Source of the DNA: Gelria sp.
Lineage (GTDB): Bacteria; Bacillota; Syntrophomonadia; Syntrophomonadales; Syntrophomonadaceae
Reading direction: 5' to 3'
Length of the DNA: 25,225 nucleotides
Assembly: GCA_012839665.1 (NCBI GenBank)
Contig: DUMX01000336.1
Location: forward strand, 1-25,225
Part shown: positions 6,903 through 15,567 of the stretch, piece after piece
Layout of the letters: each line of letters opens with the position of its first letter
Numbering within the stretch: position 1 is the first letter of the stretch
Notes under the pieces: generated by a model
Databases searched by the model: none
Told to the model about the DNA's origin: nothing
Seen by the model: only the letters and a program-made list of their open reading frames with translations
Made by a program: the position numbers and the translations under genes

Positions 6903-8258
6903 TTACTTATTCAAATTTCTTGCCAACACTTGGTAAAGGTCATTGAAACCATTACCGATACGCCAGAAGGAGATTCCGGCCAGACGGTTATTTTCCGTCA
7001 CTTTCCATTTTTCATTCAAACTTTGTTGATTTTCCAACCAGATTTCATGACGGTCCCCGTTTTCATCATAGTAAATGTAGTAAGGGCTCATACTACTCTG
7101 GTCAAAGAACTTTTTTACACTATAGCGGCTCTCAATTTCAGCCAGTTTATTAGCAGTTACTGAAACCGTCTTATTACCTGGTGACCAGTTATAGCCGTAA
7201 GTCGGCATACCTAGCAGGATTTTCTCCCGGGGTATATTCTTAACCATATAATCGGTTACTTCTTTTACCCACCACAGGGGAGCTACTGGTCCCGGTTGGG
7301 AAGTAGTATAGCTATAATCATAAGCCATAACCACTACCCGGTCCGCTATCTGGCCAATCTCCTTATATTGGTAAGGGGTAGGCCAGGTCTCTTTACCGGT
7401 ACGGGCAAAAACTGCCACTGATAAGGTTTTATCAGGCCCTAGAGAAGTTTTTAAATCCCGCAGGAAAGAGGTAAACCGACTGGCATCCTGGTAACCCATG
7501 AGCTCAAAATCAATGTTTACCCCATCATAACCATTCTTCTTAACTTCATCCAGGAGATTTCCTATGAGAAGCTTCCTGCTCTGCTGATTTGAAAGCAGTT
7601 GGTGCAGGGGTTCTTTGCCCATCAACACCACACTGGCATGGGTCCTAATGCCCTGTTTACGTACCATTTGCAGGATTTTATCATAATCATCCTGGTACTC
7701 ATAGTACAGTTCCCCTTTGGCATTAGTGGCAAACCAGCGGAAGGCAATGTCCGTAAACAGATGCAGGTTATCCTGTAATTCAGTACCGCGGCTATAGTAG
7801 TAATAAGCGAAAACTTCGGAGCATGAATCAAAGTTTATAATAACTTCTCGATTCTGTGCGTTCCAGTCTACTACTGCCCCCAGGTTTTCCGCCAGGAAAC
7901 GTAGCGGTATGTAAGTGCGGTCACGGTATATGTACGGGGCGGTATCAAAGTATTTTATCTGACCATCTACCCGGGCCTTATTATCGCCGATAAAAAACTC
8001 TATGTACTTACCCCGACAATCCATAGCCACTTTGCGAAGATTACCGTCCCAGTACACCTGACCCTTGAGGGCTTCGTCTTCAATAACAAAACGGACGGGA
8101 ATCATGGTACGGCCTTCTACTATCTGGGGCGGTAGCTCCATCTGCCGTAAACTACCATTAATCCTTATTTCCGGTCCATTTGCCGCCAGAGTGGTACTGG
8201 TAAACCCCACGGTAAAGAGCAAGGCCACCAGTAGTATTAAGATGTGTTTTAGTCGCAA
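6903..8258 (-). CDS. Exported GH18-type glycosidase with copper-amine-oxidase-like stalk domain
   Basis: About 451-aa secreted protein. A signal peptide (LKHILILLVALLFTVGF...LAA) is followed by a stalk domain of the copper amine oxidase N-terminal type (PEIRINGSLRQMELPPQIVEGRTMIPVRF...WDGNLRKVAM...YIPLRFLAENLGAVVDW), and then by a GH18 barrel. The catalytic motif is DGVNIDFE (about residues 245-252), with the glutamate in place. It resembles the catalytic part of SleL/YaaH-type spore-lytic N-acetylglucosaminidases but has no LysM domains; the role is therefore cell-wall or chitin-type hydrolysis, not proven. Start: TTG at 8258 with GAGGTG 6 bases upstream; a GTG and ATG just before overlap that site. 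It is the last gene of its unit. Confidence 0.88.
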   Translation of the reverse strand: MRLKHILILLVALLFTVGFTSTTLAANGPEIRINGSLRQMELPPQIVEGRTMIPVRFVIEDEALKGQVYWDGNLRKVAMDCRGKYIEFFIGDNKARVDGQIKYFDTAPYIYRDRTYIPLRFLAENLGAVVDWNAQNREVIINFDSCSEVFAYYYYSRGTELQDNLHLFTDIAFRWFATNAKGELYYEYQDDYDKILQMVRKQGIRTHASVVLMGKEPLHQLLSNQQSRKLLIGNLLDEVKKNGYDGVNIDFELMGYQDASRFTSFLRDLKTSLGPDKTLSVAVFARTGKETWPTPYQYKEIGQIADRVVVMAYDYSYTTSQPGPVAPLWWVKEVTDYMVKNIPREKILLGMPTYGYNWSPGNKTVSVTANKLAEIESRYSVKKFFDQSSMSPYYIYYDENGDRHEIWLENQQSLNEKWKVTENNRLAGISFWRIGNGFNDLYQVLARNLNK

Positions 8259-8347
8259 TAGCATCACCTCAATTTAATTATTCTTTAAAGTACTTCTGGT
8301 GATGCTTTGCTATTCCTTGAAGTAAATTATGGGAAAAACATGAATGG

Positions 8348-8539
8348 TTAGTTTATGAAGCGGCTGCGGGGGAAAAGTGCTTCCAGGTCTTCTAAAGGAA
8401 CATGAACCATATTTTCCTGATCAACCACCGCAATTAAAGCCATCTCTTCCCCGCTATATTCTTCATTATAAAATCCTAAAATACATATAGTCAGCATAAC
8501 GCCATTAAGATAAACCGTAAAAAGGTCGCCTTTATTCAA
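8348..8539 (-). CDS. Small uncharacterised 63-aa protein
   Basis: I do not recognise this protein. It begins MNKGDLFTVYLNGVMLTICILGFYNEE and ends VPLEDLEALFPRSRFIN. It has no clear membrane helix, only a short hydrophobic stretch. The start is TTG at 8539, preceded by a GGGGGGAT ribosome site that overlaps the end of the amidohydrolase gene; only two bases separate the stop of that gene from this start. This tight coupling supports it as a real gene and suggests a role linked to the amidohydrolase. Confidence 0.7.
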   Translation of the reverse strand: MNKGDLFTVYLNGVMLTICILGFYNEEYSGEEMALIAVVDQENMVHVPLEDLEALFPRSRFIN

Positions 8540-8541
8540 GG

Positions 8542-9678
8542 TTATCCCCCCCAGACCTTTCCATCTACCATAACCATATTAAACCGGGACCTGAAATCAA
8601 AGGGATGACCATCGGAAATAACCAAATCCGCCCTTTTACCCGCAGCTATGCTTCCCAGTTCATGGTCAACCCCCAGAATTTCTGCGGGCCACCGGGTAAT
8701 TGCCTTTAACGCCAGTTCTTCATCCAGTCCTTCCCTAACTGCCAGGGCCGCACAAACGCGCAGATGTTCAATAGGTACTACCGGGTGGTCAGTGATAAGA
8801 GCAAACTTGACCCCCTGTTGGGCTAAACGACTGGCATTTTTAAATGACACTTCTTTCATCTCGACCTTGGCTCGGTTTACCAGCAAAGGACCCAAAAATA
8901 CTGGTACTTCCCGTTTTAATAATTCATCAGCTACTTTAAATGCTTCGGTACCATGCTGGATAATTATATTCAGGCCGAATTCGTCCTTTATACGTAAAGC
9001 GGTAAGTATGTCGTCCGCACGGTGAACATGGAGTAACAGAGGTAATTCCCTTTTTAAAACCTTTATCAATGTTTTCTGTTTAGAATAATCTTTGATTTCG
9101 CTTTCCTCTTTATCCATATCCTGAAGAGCATTGTATAAAGCCTCCCGCATCAGGCTAGCATTAGCCATACGCGTACGCGGAGTTTTTTTCTGGGCTGCGT
9201 ATACCCGCTTGGGGTTTTCCCCCAGGGCTGCTTTTAAACCCCAGGGTTGCCGGTAAACCATTTCGCTTAGCGAATCAGCCAAATGTTTTAAAAATACAGC
9301 CTGCCCCCCTATAATATTGGCACTGCCGGGCATACACATAGAACGAGTAACCCCACCCCGCAGGGCGTCAGTAAAAGCCAGGTCGGAAAAGTTTATCCCA
9401 TCCAAAGCCTGTAGTTGTGGAGTAATGGGGTCGCTAATTTCATTAACATCGTCACCTTCCAGGCGATAGATTTCCTCTCCCAACCCTATATGGGTGTGAC
9501 CATCAATAAAGCCGGGACATACGTACTTGCCCCTGGCATCAATTAGCTGACATCCTTCTGGAACATCCACCTCTTTCCCCACCGCTTTAATAAACTCGCC
9601 TTCCACCAATATAACGCCATCATCTATAGTTCCAGTTTCCTCCATAGTAAGTACTTTACCGCCTTTAATTGCAATCAT
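8542..9678 (-). CDS. Imidazolonepropionase-like amidohydrolase
   Basis: 378-aa metal-dependent hydrolase of the amidohydrolase superfamily. The metal ligands are seen: FIDGHTHIGLG (about residues 57-67, HxH), LLHVHRADD and IIQHGTEA (histidines on strands 5 and 6) and LITDHPV (aspartate). The N- and C-terminal beta-sandwich (IKGGKVLTMEETGTIDDGVILVEG and GSIAAGKRADLVI) matches COG1228-type enzymes. The substrate cannot be told from sequence. It lies 72 bases downstream of the C26-type hydrolase gene and directly before the 63-aa gene. ATG start with a weak purine-rich site. Confidence 0.88.
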   Translation of the reverse strand: MIAIKGGKVLTMEETGTIDDGVILVEGEFIKAVGKEVDVPEGCQLIDARGKYVCPGFIDGHTHIGLGEEIYRLEGDDVNEISDPITPQLQALDGINFSDLAFTDALRGGVTRSMCMPGSANIIGGQAVFLKHLADSLSEMVYRQPWGLKAALGENPKRVYAAQKKTPRTRMANASLMREALYNALQDMDKEESEIKDYSKQKTLIKVLKRELPLLLHVHRADDILTALRIKDEFGLNIIIQHGTEAFKVADELLKREVPVFLGPLLVNRAKVEMKEVSFKNASRLAQQGVKFALITDHPVVPIEHLRVCAALAVREGLDEELALKAITRWPAEILGVDHELGSIAAGKRADLVISDGHPFDFRSRFNMVMVDGKVWGG

Positions 9679-9750
9679 ATATTCCGCCGCCCCTTCACAT
9701 TAGTTTATGATTAGCACCAGGTTGGAGTTCTATCTAAAACCCGGTATTAT

Positions 9751-10452
9751 CTACCTGTTAATAGCATTTTCCTTAGCTGCCCTTACCAAAGCGGTAAACA
9801 GCTGTTCCGAAGATTTATCCCCCATGCATTCAGGGTGCCACTGTACCCCCAGTATAAATGGTACTTCCTGGCTTTCTATTGCTTCTATTATACCATCTGG
9901 CGCCAAAGCACTCACGTACATGCCTGCTCCCGGATGTTCAACCGCCTGATGATGAAAGCTATTAACCCTGATTTTATTTTCGTTTATTATCCCGGAAAGT
10001 AGGGTATCCGGTTTAATCGCTATATCATGAAAAGGATAATTACGCGGGGCTTTTTGCTGGTGGGCCATAGTGGTATTAATATCCTGAAACAGAGTTCCGC
10101 CGGCGGCTACATTTAATACCTGGCAACCCCGGCAAATTCCTAAGGCCGGTAGTTTCCGGGCTATTACTTTCGCAGCCAGCTTTAATTCAAAATAGTCACG
10201 CCGGGGATTAATCTCCCCCAGTTCCGGACCGGGCAGTTCCCCCCAGTAATAGGGGTCGATATCTCCCCCTCCCGAAAATAGTACCCCGTGACAAAATGTA
10301 AGATATTGCTCTATTATGTCTTCATCGTTAACTGGTGGTAATAGTATTACACTTGCTCCCGCCCCTAACAAGGATTCCACGTAATAGTTACGCAAACAGT
10401 ACTCCTCATTTTCCAGATTATAATTACTACAAATTCCTATCAATGGTCGCAT
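9751..10452 (-). CDS. Class I glutamine amidotransferase-like hydrolase (peptidase C26, PuuD-like)
   Basis: 233-aa protein of the gamma-glutamyl hydrolase family, best known for gamma-glutamyl-GABA or similar substrates. The nucleophile elbow is GICRGCQ (about residues 106-112) and the catalytic His-Glu pair is in WHPE. FSGGGDIDPYYW is the family oxyanion-loop motif. Start set at the ATG at 10452 (MRPLIGICSNY) because AGGGAGGG lies just upstream; the frame is open 11 codons further. The substrate is unproven. It follows the mazEF terminator. Confidence 0.87.
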   Translation of the reverse strand: MRPLIGICSNYNLENEEYCLRNYYVESLLGAGASVILLPPVNDEDIIEQYLTFCHGVLFSGGGDIDPYYWGELPGPELGEINPRRDYFELKLAAKVIARKLPALGICRGCQVLNVAAGGTLFQDINTTMAHQQKAPRNYPFHDIAIKPDTLLSGIINENKIRVNSFHHQAVEHPGAGMYVSALAPDGIIEAIESQEVPFILGVQWHPECMGDKSSEQLFTALVRAAKENAINR

Positions 10453-10509
10453 TATAATCCCTCCCTCTTTCAGCAGTTTATGCAACTACAGTCTAATAAG
10501 TTGTACAAA

Positions 10510-10539
10510 AAAATAAGGATTGGCACACCCAATCCTTAC
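10510..10539 (-). terminator. Intrinsic terminator after mazF
   Basis: On the minus strand a 10-bp perfect stem (10514-10523 with 10529-10538) is followed by a run of seven T residues. It ends the mazE-mazF transcript before the C26 gene. Confidence 0.92.
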
Positions 10540-10574
10540 TCCTCCAACATCTATTACATTAGTTTTTTATGTAA

Positions 10575-10925
10575 CTATATTTCCTCTGCCAATCCAATAC
10601 TGACCAATAAAGCCTTATCCACCTTTACCATGGTCTCATCTTTTAAAACTGCTATGCGCTGTTTCAGGCGAGTCTTATCAATGGTCCTAATTTGCTCAGC
10701 CAGTATCACGGAATCTCTTTCCAAACCATAAGTTACAGCATCAATTTCCACATGGGTAGGTAGCTTAGCTTTATTAATCTGGGAGGTTATCGCCAGAATA
10801 ATTGTGGTTGGACTGTACTGGTTACCTATATCGTTTTGAACCACCAGAACCGGGCGGATACCGCCCTGTTCCGAACCTACCACCGGATTTAGTTGGGCAA
10901 AATAAATTTCACCTCGTTTGATCAT
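10575..10925 (-). CDS. mazF: Type II toxin MazF/PemK (EndoA-like endoribonuclease)
   Basis: 116-aa sequence-specific endoribonuclease toxin, the same length as Bacillus subtilis EndoA (NdoA). Signatures: MIKRGEIYFAQLNPVVGSEQGG at the N-terminus and RPVLVVQND, then YSPTTIILAITSQ and a conserved LPTHVEID. The start is taken as the ATG at 10925; the longer GTG form at 10937 lies within the ribosome site (GGAGTG). The mazE stop is 8 bases from this start, so translation is likely coupled. The pair sits directly behind alr, as in Bacillus. Confidence 0.94.
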   Translation of the reverse strand: MIKRGEIYFAQLNPVVGSEQGGIRPVLVVQNDIGNQYSPTTIILAITSQINKAKLPTHVEIDAVTYGLERDSVILAEQIRTIDKTRLKQRIAVLKDETMVKVDKALLVSIGLAEEI

Positions 10926-10933
10926 ATAAACTA

Positions 10934-11203
10934 TCACTCCAATAGTTTTTCTATGCAGTTAATCAGGGCTTCTTCCTCTACTACTATATTTTCACAGGCC
11001 ATGTTTAAATTAATTTCGGCCATTTCCAGGTAGCCTTTTTTCATTTGTTCTATCAGCAATTTTTTTCTTCGCTCTCCAAGATAAAACCTGATTGCCTCTC
11101 TGAATATCTCGTTGCGATTTTTACTTTCGGTAAATTTTATATTATCAACTTCATAAAGGAGATTTTCCGGAATAGTTATAGTAATTCTTTTCGAAGACGG
11201 CAA
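10934..11203 (-). CDS. mazE: Type II antitoxin MazE (EndoAI-like, ribbon-helix-helix)
   Basis: 89-aa antitoxin for MazF. The N-terminus has the ribbon-helix-helix pattern (KRITITIPENLLYEVDNIKF...RNEIFREAIRFYL), which dimerises and binds DNA; the tail (MKKGYLEMAEINLNMACE) closely resembles the MazF-binding end of Bacillus EndoAI. The start is TTG at 11203 with GGAGGTG 7 bases upstream. A promoter with a flanking dyad lies between alr and this gene, fitting autoregulation. Confidence 0.9.
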   Translation of the reverse strand: MPSSKRITITIPENLLYEVDNIKFTESKNRNEIFREAIRFYLGERRKKLLIEQMKKGYLEMAEINLNMACENIVVEEEALINCIEKLLE

Positions 11204-11233
11204 GATTGAGCACCTCCAATGATAAAAACTCCC

Positions 11234-11275
11234 ACTGATACATTATATTATATTAGTCAGTAAGGGGGCTCGCAA
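11234..11275 (-). promoter_or_regulatory. mazE promoter with flanking dyad
   Basis: On the minus strand TTGCGA (11270-11275) and TATAAT (11247-11252) are 17 bases apart, a good vegetative promoter. A 5-bp inverted repeat (ACTGA at 11234-11238, TCAGT at 11257-11261) flanks the -10 box and could be an operator for the MazE-MazF complex. The operator is an inference. Confidence 0.6.
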
Positions 11276-11299
11276 ATCCAATAATTGCAATAACCTGTT

Positions 11300-12430
11300 T
11301 TAGTCCCTGCCATTCCTATAAATTCTGGGTACCCGGGAACCTAAAGCTGACACTATTTCATAATTTATAGTTCCCATGGCTTGAGCCAAATTATCGGCAG
11401 TTACCCCGTCTTCAGGCCGGCCAAAAAGAATTACCTCATCTCCTTCTTTTACATCCCCTACCCCACTGACATCAAACATACACATATCCATACAGACATT
11501 TCCTACCAGTGGTACCAGTTTTCCCTTTATCACTGCCTGTACCCGGTTGGAAAGTAAGCGACTGTAACCATCAGCATAACCAATAGGTACAGTTGCCACC
11601 CGGGTATTCTGCTCGCAGCAATAAGAACGATTATAGCTGATACTATGCCCGCCGGGCAGCGTTTTAACATAACTAACCCGACTTTTAAGAGTCATGGCAG
11701 GTATAACATCGAGTTTTTCCAGCTTTGTTTGCGGCGAGGGAGAAAGCCCATATAGTATAATTCCTGCCCTGACCATATCAAAATGAGCCTCTGGAAAATT
11801 TATTAGAGCTGCACTGTTAGAACAATGCTTAATAGGAATATTTATCCCGCGCTCTTCCAGTTTTTTGATAAAACCTATAAAAACTCTTATCTGCTCCCAG
11901 GTAAAATTACTTTCTTTTAAATCAGCTTCGACAAAATGAGTAAATATGCCTTCAATTTTTACCCCGGGCAGATGGGCTATTTTTTCAATCAAAGCCAGGC
12001 TATTATTATCAGGCAAAAACCCTATTCGCCCCATACCAGTATCAAGTTTAATATGCAAAGGTACCTGCCGGTTTAGTTGTACTGCTGCCTGCGACATAAT
12101 CTGGGCTGATTCCATAGTAAATATACAGGGCCTGATATCTTCAGCTACTACCGTTATGGCGTCAGACGGCGGTATATAACCGAGCACTAGTATAGGTATC
12201 TCGTTAATTTCCTGCCTCAGCATTAAGGCTTCATCCAGACTGGCAACTCCAAAAAAATCGACCTTTTCCTGGCAGCATATCCTGCTGACCTCCAACATAC
12301 CATGACCGTAGGCATTGGCTTTTACTATAGCCATAATTCCGGCATTACCTGATGCCCTTTTGATTACATTCAGGTTATGTTTAATTGCTGCTAAATCTAT
12401 TTCTGCCCATGTTGGCCTGTGATTATCCAT
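11300..12430 (-). CDS. alr: Alanine racemase
   Basis: 376-aa PLP enzyme that interconverts L- and D-alanine for cell-wall synthesis. The PLP lysine is K37 in VKANAYGHG, and the opposite catalytic tyrosine is Y266 in SYNRSY, matching the family's Tyr265. GNVCMDMCMFDV and the C-terminal VSALGSRVPRIY also fit. The length is normal. It overlaps the upstream CBS gene by 8 bases and is followed by mazEF. Confidence 0.97.
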   Translation of the reverse strand: MDNHRPTWAEIDLAAIKHNLNVIKRASGNAGIMAIVKANAYGHGMLEVSRICCQEKVDFFGVASLDEALMLRQEINEIPILVLGYIPPSDAITVVAEDIRPCIFTMESAQIMSQAAVQLNRQVPLHIKLDTGMGRIGFLPDNNSLALIEKIAHLPGVKIEGIFTHFVEADLKESNFTWEQIRVFIGFIKKLEERGINIPIKHCSNSAALINFPEAHFDMVRAGIILYGLSPSPQTKLEKLDVIPAMTLKSRVSYVKTLPGGHSISYNRSYCCEQNTRVATVPIGYADGYSRLLSNRVQAVIKGKLVPLVGNVCMDMCMFDVSGVGDVKEGDEVILFGRPEDGVTADNLAQAMGTINYEIVSALGSRVPRIYRNGRD

Positions 12431-12878
12431 TACTTTTTACCAAAGTTTTTAAAATATCATTACGAGTAATTATACCCACTAACTTATCATTTCTTACTAC
12501 CGGCACCCGGTTTATGGCCCGCTTCTGCATTATTTCCACAACTTCGGTAACCGGAGTATCTTCTTCAACTACGAATACCTTGCGGGTCATGGCATTTTTT
12601 ACCTGGGAAGCGATGTATTTTTTAACATCGTTATTAAAGCGTATGGGATTATCTAAGAAAATAATACTATCAAATAAAGTAATATAAAATGGTACCTTTA
12701 ATTCGCTGGCCTTGACTATTAAATCTTTCTCCGTAATTATTCCTACTACATGATAGTCTGCATCTACCACCGGTAGGCCACTAATTTTATTATCCAGTAA
12801 AATCCGAGTAGCTTTATCCACCTTTTCTTCCGGGCTTACTGTAATAACATCCCGACTCATAATCTCTCGAGCTAGCAT
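12423..12878 (-). CDS. Twin CBS-domain protein
   Basis: 151-aa protein consisting of two CBS domains, which usually bind adenosine nucleotides and sense energy state. The first spans about residues 8-60 (SRDVITVSPEEKVDKATRILL...GLPVVD...GIITEKDLI) and the second about 95-148 (TRKVFVVEEDTPVTEVVEIM...RVPVV...GIITRNDIL). The insertion between them (KVPFYITLFDSIIFLDNP...) is common in Bacillota CBS proteins of this type. No catalytic domain. ATG with GGAGG 8 bases upstream. Partner unknown; co-transcribed with nnr and alr. Confidence 0.9.
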   Translation of the reverse strand: MLAREIMSRDVITVSPEEKVDKATRILLDNKISGLPVVDADYHVVGIITEKDLIVKASELKVPFYITLFDSIIFLDNPIRFNNDVKKYIASQVKNAMTRKVFVVEEDTPVTEVVEIMQKRAINRVPVVRNDKLVGIITRNDILKTLVKSNG

Positions 12879-12896
12879 ATCCTTGCCTCCAATCTA

Positions 12897-14444
12897 TTAC
12901 GCAAACCTTTTCAGGATTTCAGGGAGACATAAAATCAAATCACCTGCTATAAGCCCCTGTTCTCCTTTTATTTCGGCAGCCAAATCGCCTGCACAACCAT
13001 GCAGATATACCCCGGCAAAGGCTGCATCCTGCGGTTTTAATCCCTGAGCAATAAGACCACTTATTATTCCGGTAAGAACATCTCCGCTGCCGGCAGTAGC
13101 CATCCCCGGGTTACCACTAATATTTATATGTACTTCCCCGGCGGGATTAGCAATAATAGTCTTATTCCCCTTAAGCACCAGGGTAACCCCCCATTCTTGA
13201 GCAAATGTTTGGGCAGTTTCTAACCGCTGCGATTGAATTTCTTCTATAGTTTTACCAGTTAAACGGGCCATTTCCCCGGGATGAGGGGTAAGAACAATTG
13301 GAACCTGGCGATCTTTTAAAATAGCTACATCGTTTTCCAAAGCATTTAAACCATCAGCATCAATTACCAGAGGTACTCCTGACCTTTCCAGTATATAGCG
13401 AACTATGGCGCCAGCTTCCGGGTAGCGTGACATACCTGGTCCAATCGCACATACAGATACTGTTCCCAGCAAATTTTCAATAGCCGGGAGGGCTTCCAAA
13501 GCAATAGCCGACTGTCCGGTCTCCGCCAGAGGAGCAGTCATTACCTCCATTAAACCAGCATCAATAGCTACCGTCAGCGACTCCGGGACTCCAGCCGTAA
13601 CTAAACCTGCCCCGGTGCGTAAAGCCGCCTGGGATGCCATCATTATAGCTCCCACCATACCAGGCGAACCGCCAAGCATTAGCGCATGGCCATAGGTACC
13701 CTTATGGGAACTGGCAGAGCGGGGCTTTATTAAAGCACCAAGCATAGCTTCGCCGATTAAATTGGTTTTAATATTATTATCTTCAAGTAAAACTGTTGGT
13801 ATAGATATATCAGCAACACTCAAAGTACCTGCATATTCTTTCCCTGGTTCCAGGACTAAACCGATTTTTGGGAGGGCAAAGGTTACGGTATGGTTGGCCC
13901 TTACAGCATCGCCGTGAACCCTGCCTGTATCAGCTTCTACCCCGGAAGGAATATCAACTGCTACTACCGGAGCCCGGCACCAATTGACCATTTTGACTAA
14001 CCGGGAATCAAACTGGTTAAGACTTCCCTTGAACCCTATACCATACAAGGCATCAACTATTAAATCAGCATTCATCAGGGAGAGCATCATCCGGTCCAGG
14101 TCCTCTTCACTACTTAAAGGTAATATTCGGGCTCCCATTTTCACCAGTATTTCATAATTTATACGCGAATCCTGGGTTAGCTCTTCCACCTGCCCGGTAA
14201 GATAAGTTTCTACAACTGCACCTGAATTAATTAAATGCCGGGCTATAACTAGCCCGTCCCCGCCGTTATTACCCTTTCCGGCCAAAATAATTATCATTTG
14301 ATTTTTAGTCTGACCTAGTATATCTTCGATTACTTCCAGGGTACGTAATCCTGCATTTTCCATAAGTATTAAACTGGGTATACCAAATTCACTGGTAGCT
14401 CTGGCATCAATATTTTTCATTTCATCCGCTTTTAGTAGTTTCAT
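12897..14444 (-). CDS. nnr: Bifunctional NAD(P)H-hydrate epimerase / ADP-dependent dehydratase
   Basis: 515-aa repair enzyme that epimerises and dehydrates damaged NAD(P)HX. The N-terminal YjeF_N epimerase half has LMENAG and GKGNNGGDG (about residues 63-71) with VDALYGIG and VDIPSG. The C-terminal kinase-like dehydratase half (about 240-515) has SHKGTYGHALMLGGSPGM, VIDADGLNAL, LTPHPGEM and NPGMATAGSGDVLTG. The start is taken as the ATG at 14444 (MKLLKADEMKNID), with GGGGTG upstream; 4 bases separate it from the acpS stop. Seven codons of open frame precede it within acpS. Confidence 0.95.
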   Translation of the reverse strand: MKLLKADEMKNIDARATSEFGIPSLILMENAGLRTLEVIEDILGQTKNQMIIILAGKGNNGGDGLVIARHLINSGAVVETYLTGQVEELTQDSRINYEILVKMGARILPLSSEEDLDRMMLSLMNADLIVDALYGIGFKGSLNQFDSRLVKMVNWCRAPVVAVDIPSGVEADTGRVHGDAVRANHTVTFALPKIGLVLEPGKEYAGTLSVADISIPTVLLEDNNIKTNLIGEAMLGALIKPRSASSHKGTYGHALMLGGSPGMVGAIMMASQAALRTGAGLVTAGVPESLTVAIDAGLMEVMTAPLAETGQSAIALEALPAIENLLGTVSVCAIGPGMSRYPEAGAIVRYILERSGVPLVIDADGLNALENDVAILKDRQVPIVLTPHPGEMARLTGKTIEEIQSQRLETAQTFAQEWGVTLVLKGNKTIIANPAGEVHINISGNPGMATAGSGDVLTGIISGLIAQGLKPQDAAFAGVYLHGCAGDLAAEIKGEQGLIAGDLILCLPEILKRFA

Positions 14445-14448
14445 ATTT

Positions 14449-14817
14449 TCACCCCTTTTTAGCAATTACGGTAGCTATAGCCTGCTCCCGAGAATGGGCC
14501 AGGCTAATGGATATTTCCCCGATACCCTGTACCCGGCAATGCTGCCTGGCCTTACCATGCAGATGAATCTGGGGCCTGCCATCTTCACCTGAAAGCACTT
14601 CCAAATCATGAAAACGTACTCCTTTAATAAATGCCGGATGCAGCTTACGCAGCGCTTCTTTGGCAGCAAAGCGAACTGCCAGTGAAGGGTAGGGGTTAGC
14701 CTTATTCATACAATAGCTCACTTCACGGCTGGTAAATACCCGCTCCAGGAAACGAGGAGTCCTCTCCACCGCTTTTTTAACCCGTTCTATCTCAATTATA
14801 TCAATACCGATAAGCAC
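14449..14817 (-). CDS. acpS: Holo-[acyl-carrier-protein] synthase
   Basis: 122-aa enzyme that transfers 4'-phosphopantetheine from CoA to acyl carrier protein. Signatures: GIDIIEIERV (metal-binding Asp) at the N-terminus, FTSREVSYC, and RFAAKEAL with the metal-binding Glu. ISISLAHSREQAIA is the usual C-terminal piece. GTG start with AGGAGG 6 bases upstream. First gene of the acpS-nnr-CBS-alr run; acpS next to nnr and alr is common in Bacillota. Confidence 0.96.
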   Translation of the reverse strand: MLIGIDIIEIERVKKAVERTPRFLERVFTSREVSYCMNKANPYPSLAVRFAAKEALRKLHPAFIKGVRFHDLEVLSGEDGRPQIHLHGKARQHCRVQGIGEISISLAHSREQAIATVIAKKG

Positions 14818-14834
14818 CAGACCCCTCCTTTTCT

Positions 14835-14938
14835 GAATTAAAAATTGAGAATTATCTTAAAGCACTCGGTTGAGTGCCGAAATCAGTGTTCTTCATAGTT
14901 TTCAGTGTCTAATCCCCGTCTATTTTCTTAACGTAAAA
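14835..14938. other. Intergenic gap with AT-rich repeat and small hairpin
   Basis: Between acpS and the cheW terminator lies an inverted copy of the TTAATTTTTAATTC-type repeat (14835-14855) and a 6-bp perfect stem with a tetraloop (14862-14877, GCACTC/GAGTGC). No gene or clear promoter was seen. Confidence 0.45.
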
Positions 14939-14968
14939 TAAAGCCCTGAAACCGATTGATTCCAGGGC
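14939..14968 (-). terminator. Intrinsic terminator after cheW
   Basis: On the minus strand a 9-bp stem (GCCCTGGAA with TTTCAGGGC, one G-U pair) around an 8-base loop is followed by TTTATTTT. It lies just past the cheW stop. Confidence 0.82.
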
Positions 14969-14982
14969 CAGGTTGCAGCGTT

Positions 14983-15462
14983 TTAATCCTCGGCGTTGGC
15001 TATGCCGACCAGGTCGGCTTTTTCTTTGTCGGTCAAAATTTTATTCATATCCAGTAAAATTAAAAGACGACCTTCAATCTTACCTACACCAGTAAGATAT
15101 TCGGCAGTAATCCCGCCAATTATATCTGGAGGTGGCTCAATATCACTATTTGGCAACCGCAAAACCTCACTAACTTCGTCAACAATTATTCCTACTGTCT
15201 GTCCTTCCACCTCTACTACTACACTACGAGTATCGCTGGTTATATCTGAAGTCCCCATTTGGAATCTTTTTTTCAAGTCAATTATGGGAATAATCCTTCC
15301 CCGTAAATTAATAATACCTTCTACAAAATCAGGGGCCTGTGGTAGTTGGGTGGGTCGAGTCATAGTTATTATTTCCTGAACCTGGGTAATAGGTACACCG
15401 TATTCACAAACCCCATCACCTTGTTTCAGCATAAATACTACCAGTTGAATTTCATCAGCCAT
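14983..15462 (-). CDS. cheW: CheW-like chemotaxis coupling protein
   Basis: 159-aa single CheW domain, which links chemoreceptors to the CheA kinase. Seen are VVFMLKQGDGVCEYGVPITQVQEII, GIINLRGRIIPIIDLKKRF (the conserved CheW strand-loop) and VGIIVDEVSEVLRL. No CheA, receptor or CheY is in the window, so it is an isolated copy here. ATG with AGGAGGG 8 bases upstream. A terminator follows. Confidence 0.92.
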   Translation of the reverse strand: MADEIQLVVFMLKQGDGVCEYGVPITQVQEIITMTRPTQLPQAPDFVEGIINLRGRIIPIIDLKKRFQMGTSDITSDTRSVVVEVEGQTVGIIVDEVSEVLRLPNSDIEPPPDIIGGITAEYLTGVGKIEGRLLILLDMNKILTDKEKADLVGIANAED

Positions 15463-15567
15463 TACTTTCCCTCCTATCCCTATTGAAGTATTTGTTAAGC
15501 AGAGAAGTACACCTATAGTTATATATTCATTATACGGTTATATTTTCCTTTATGGTACTAGATAATT

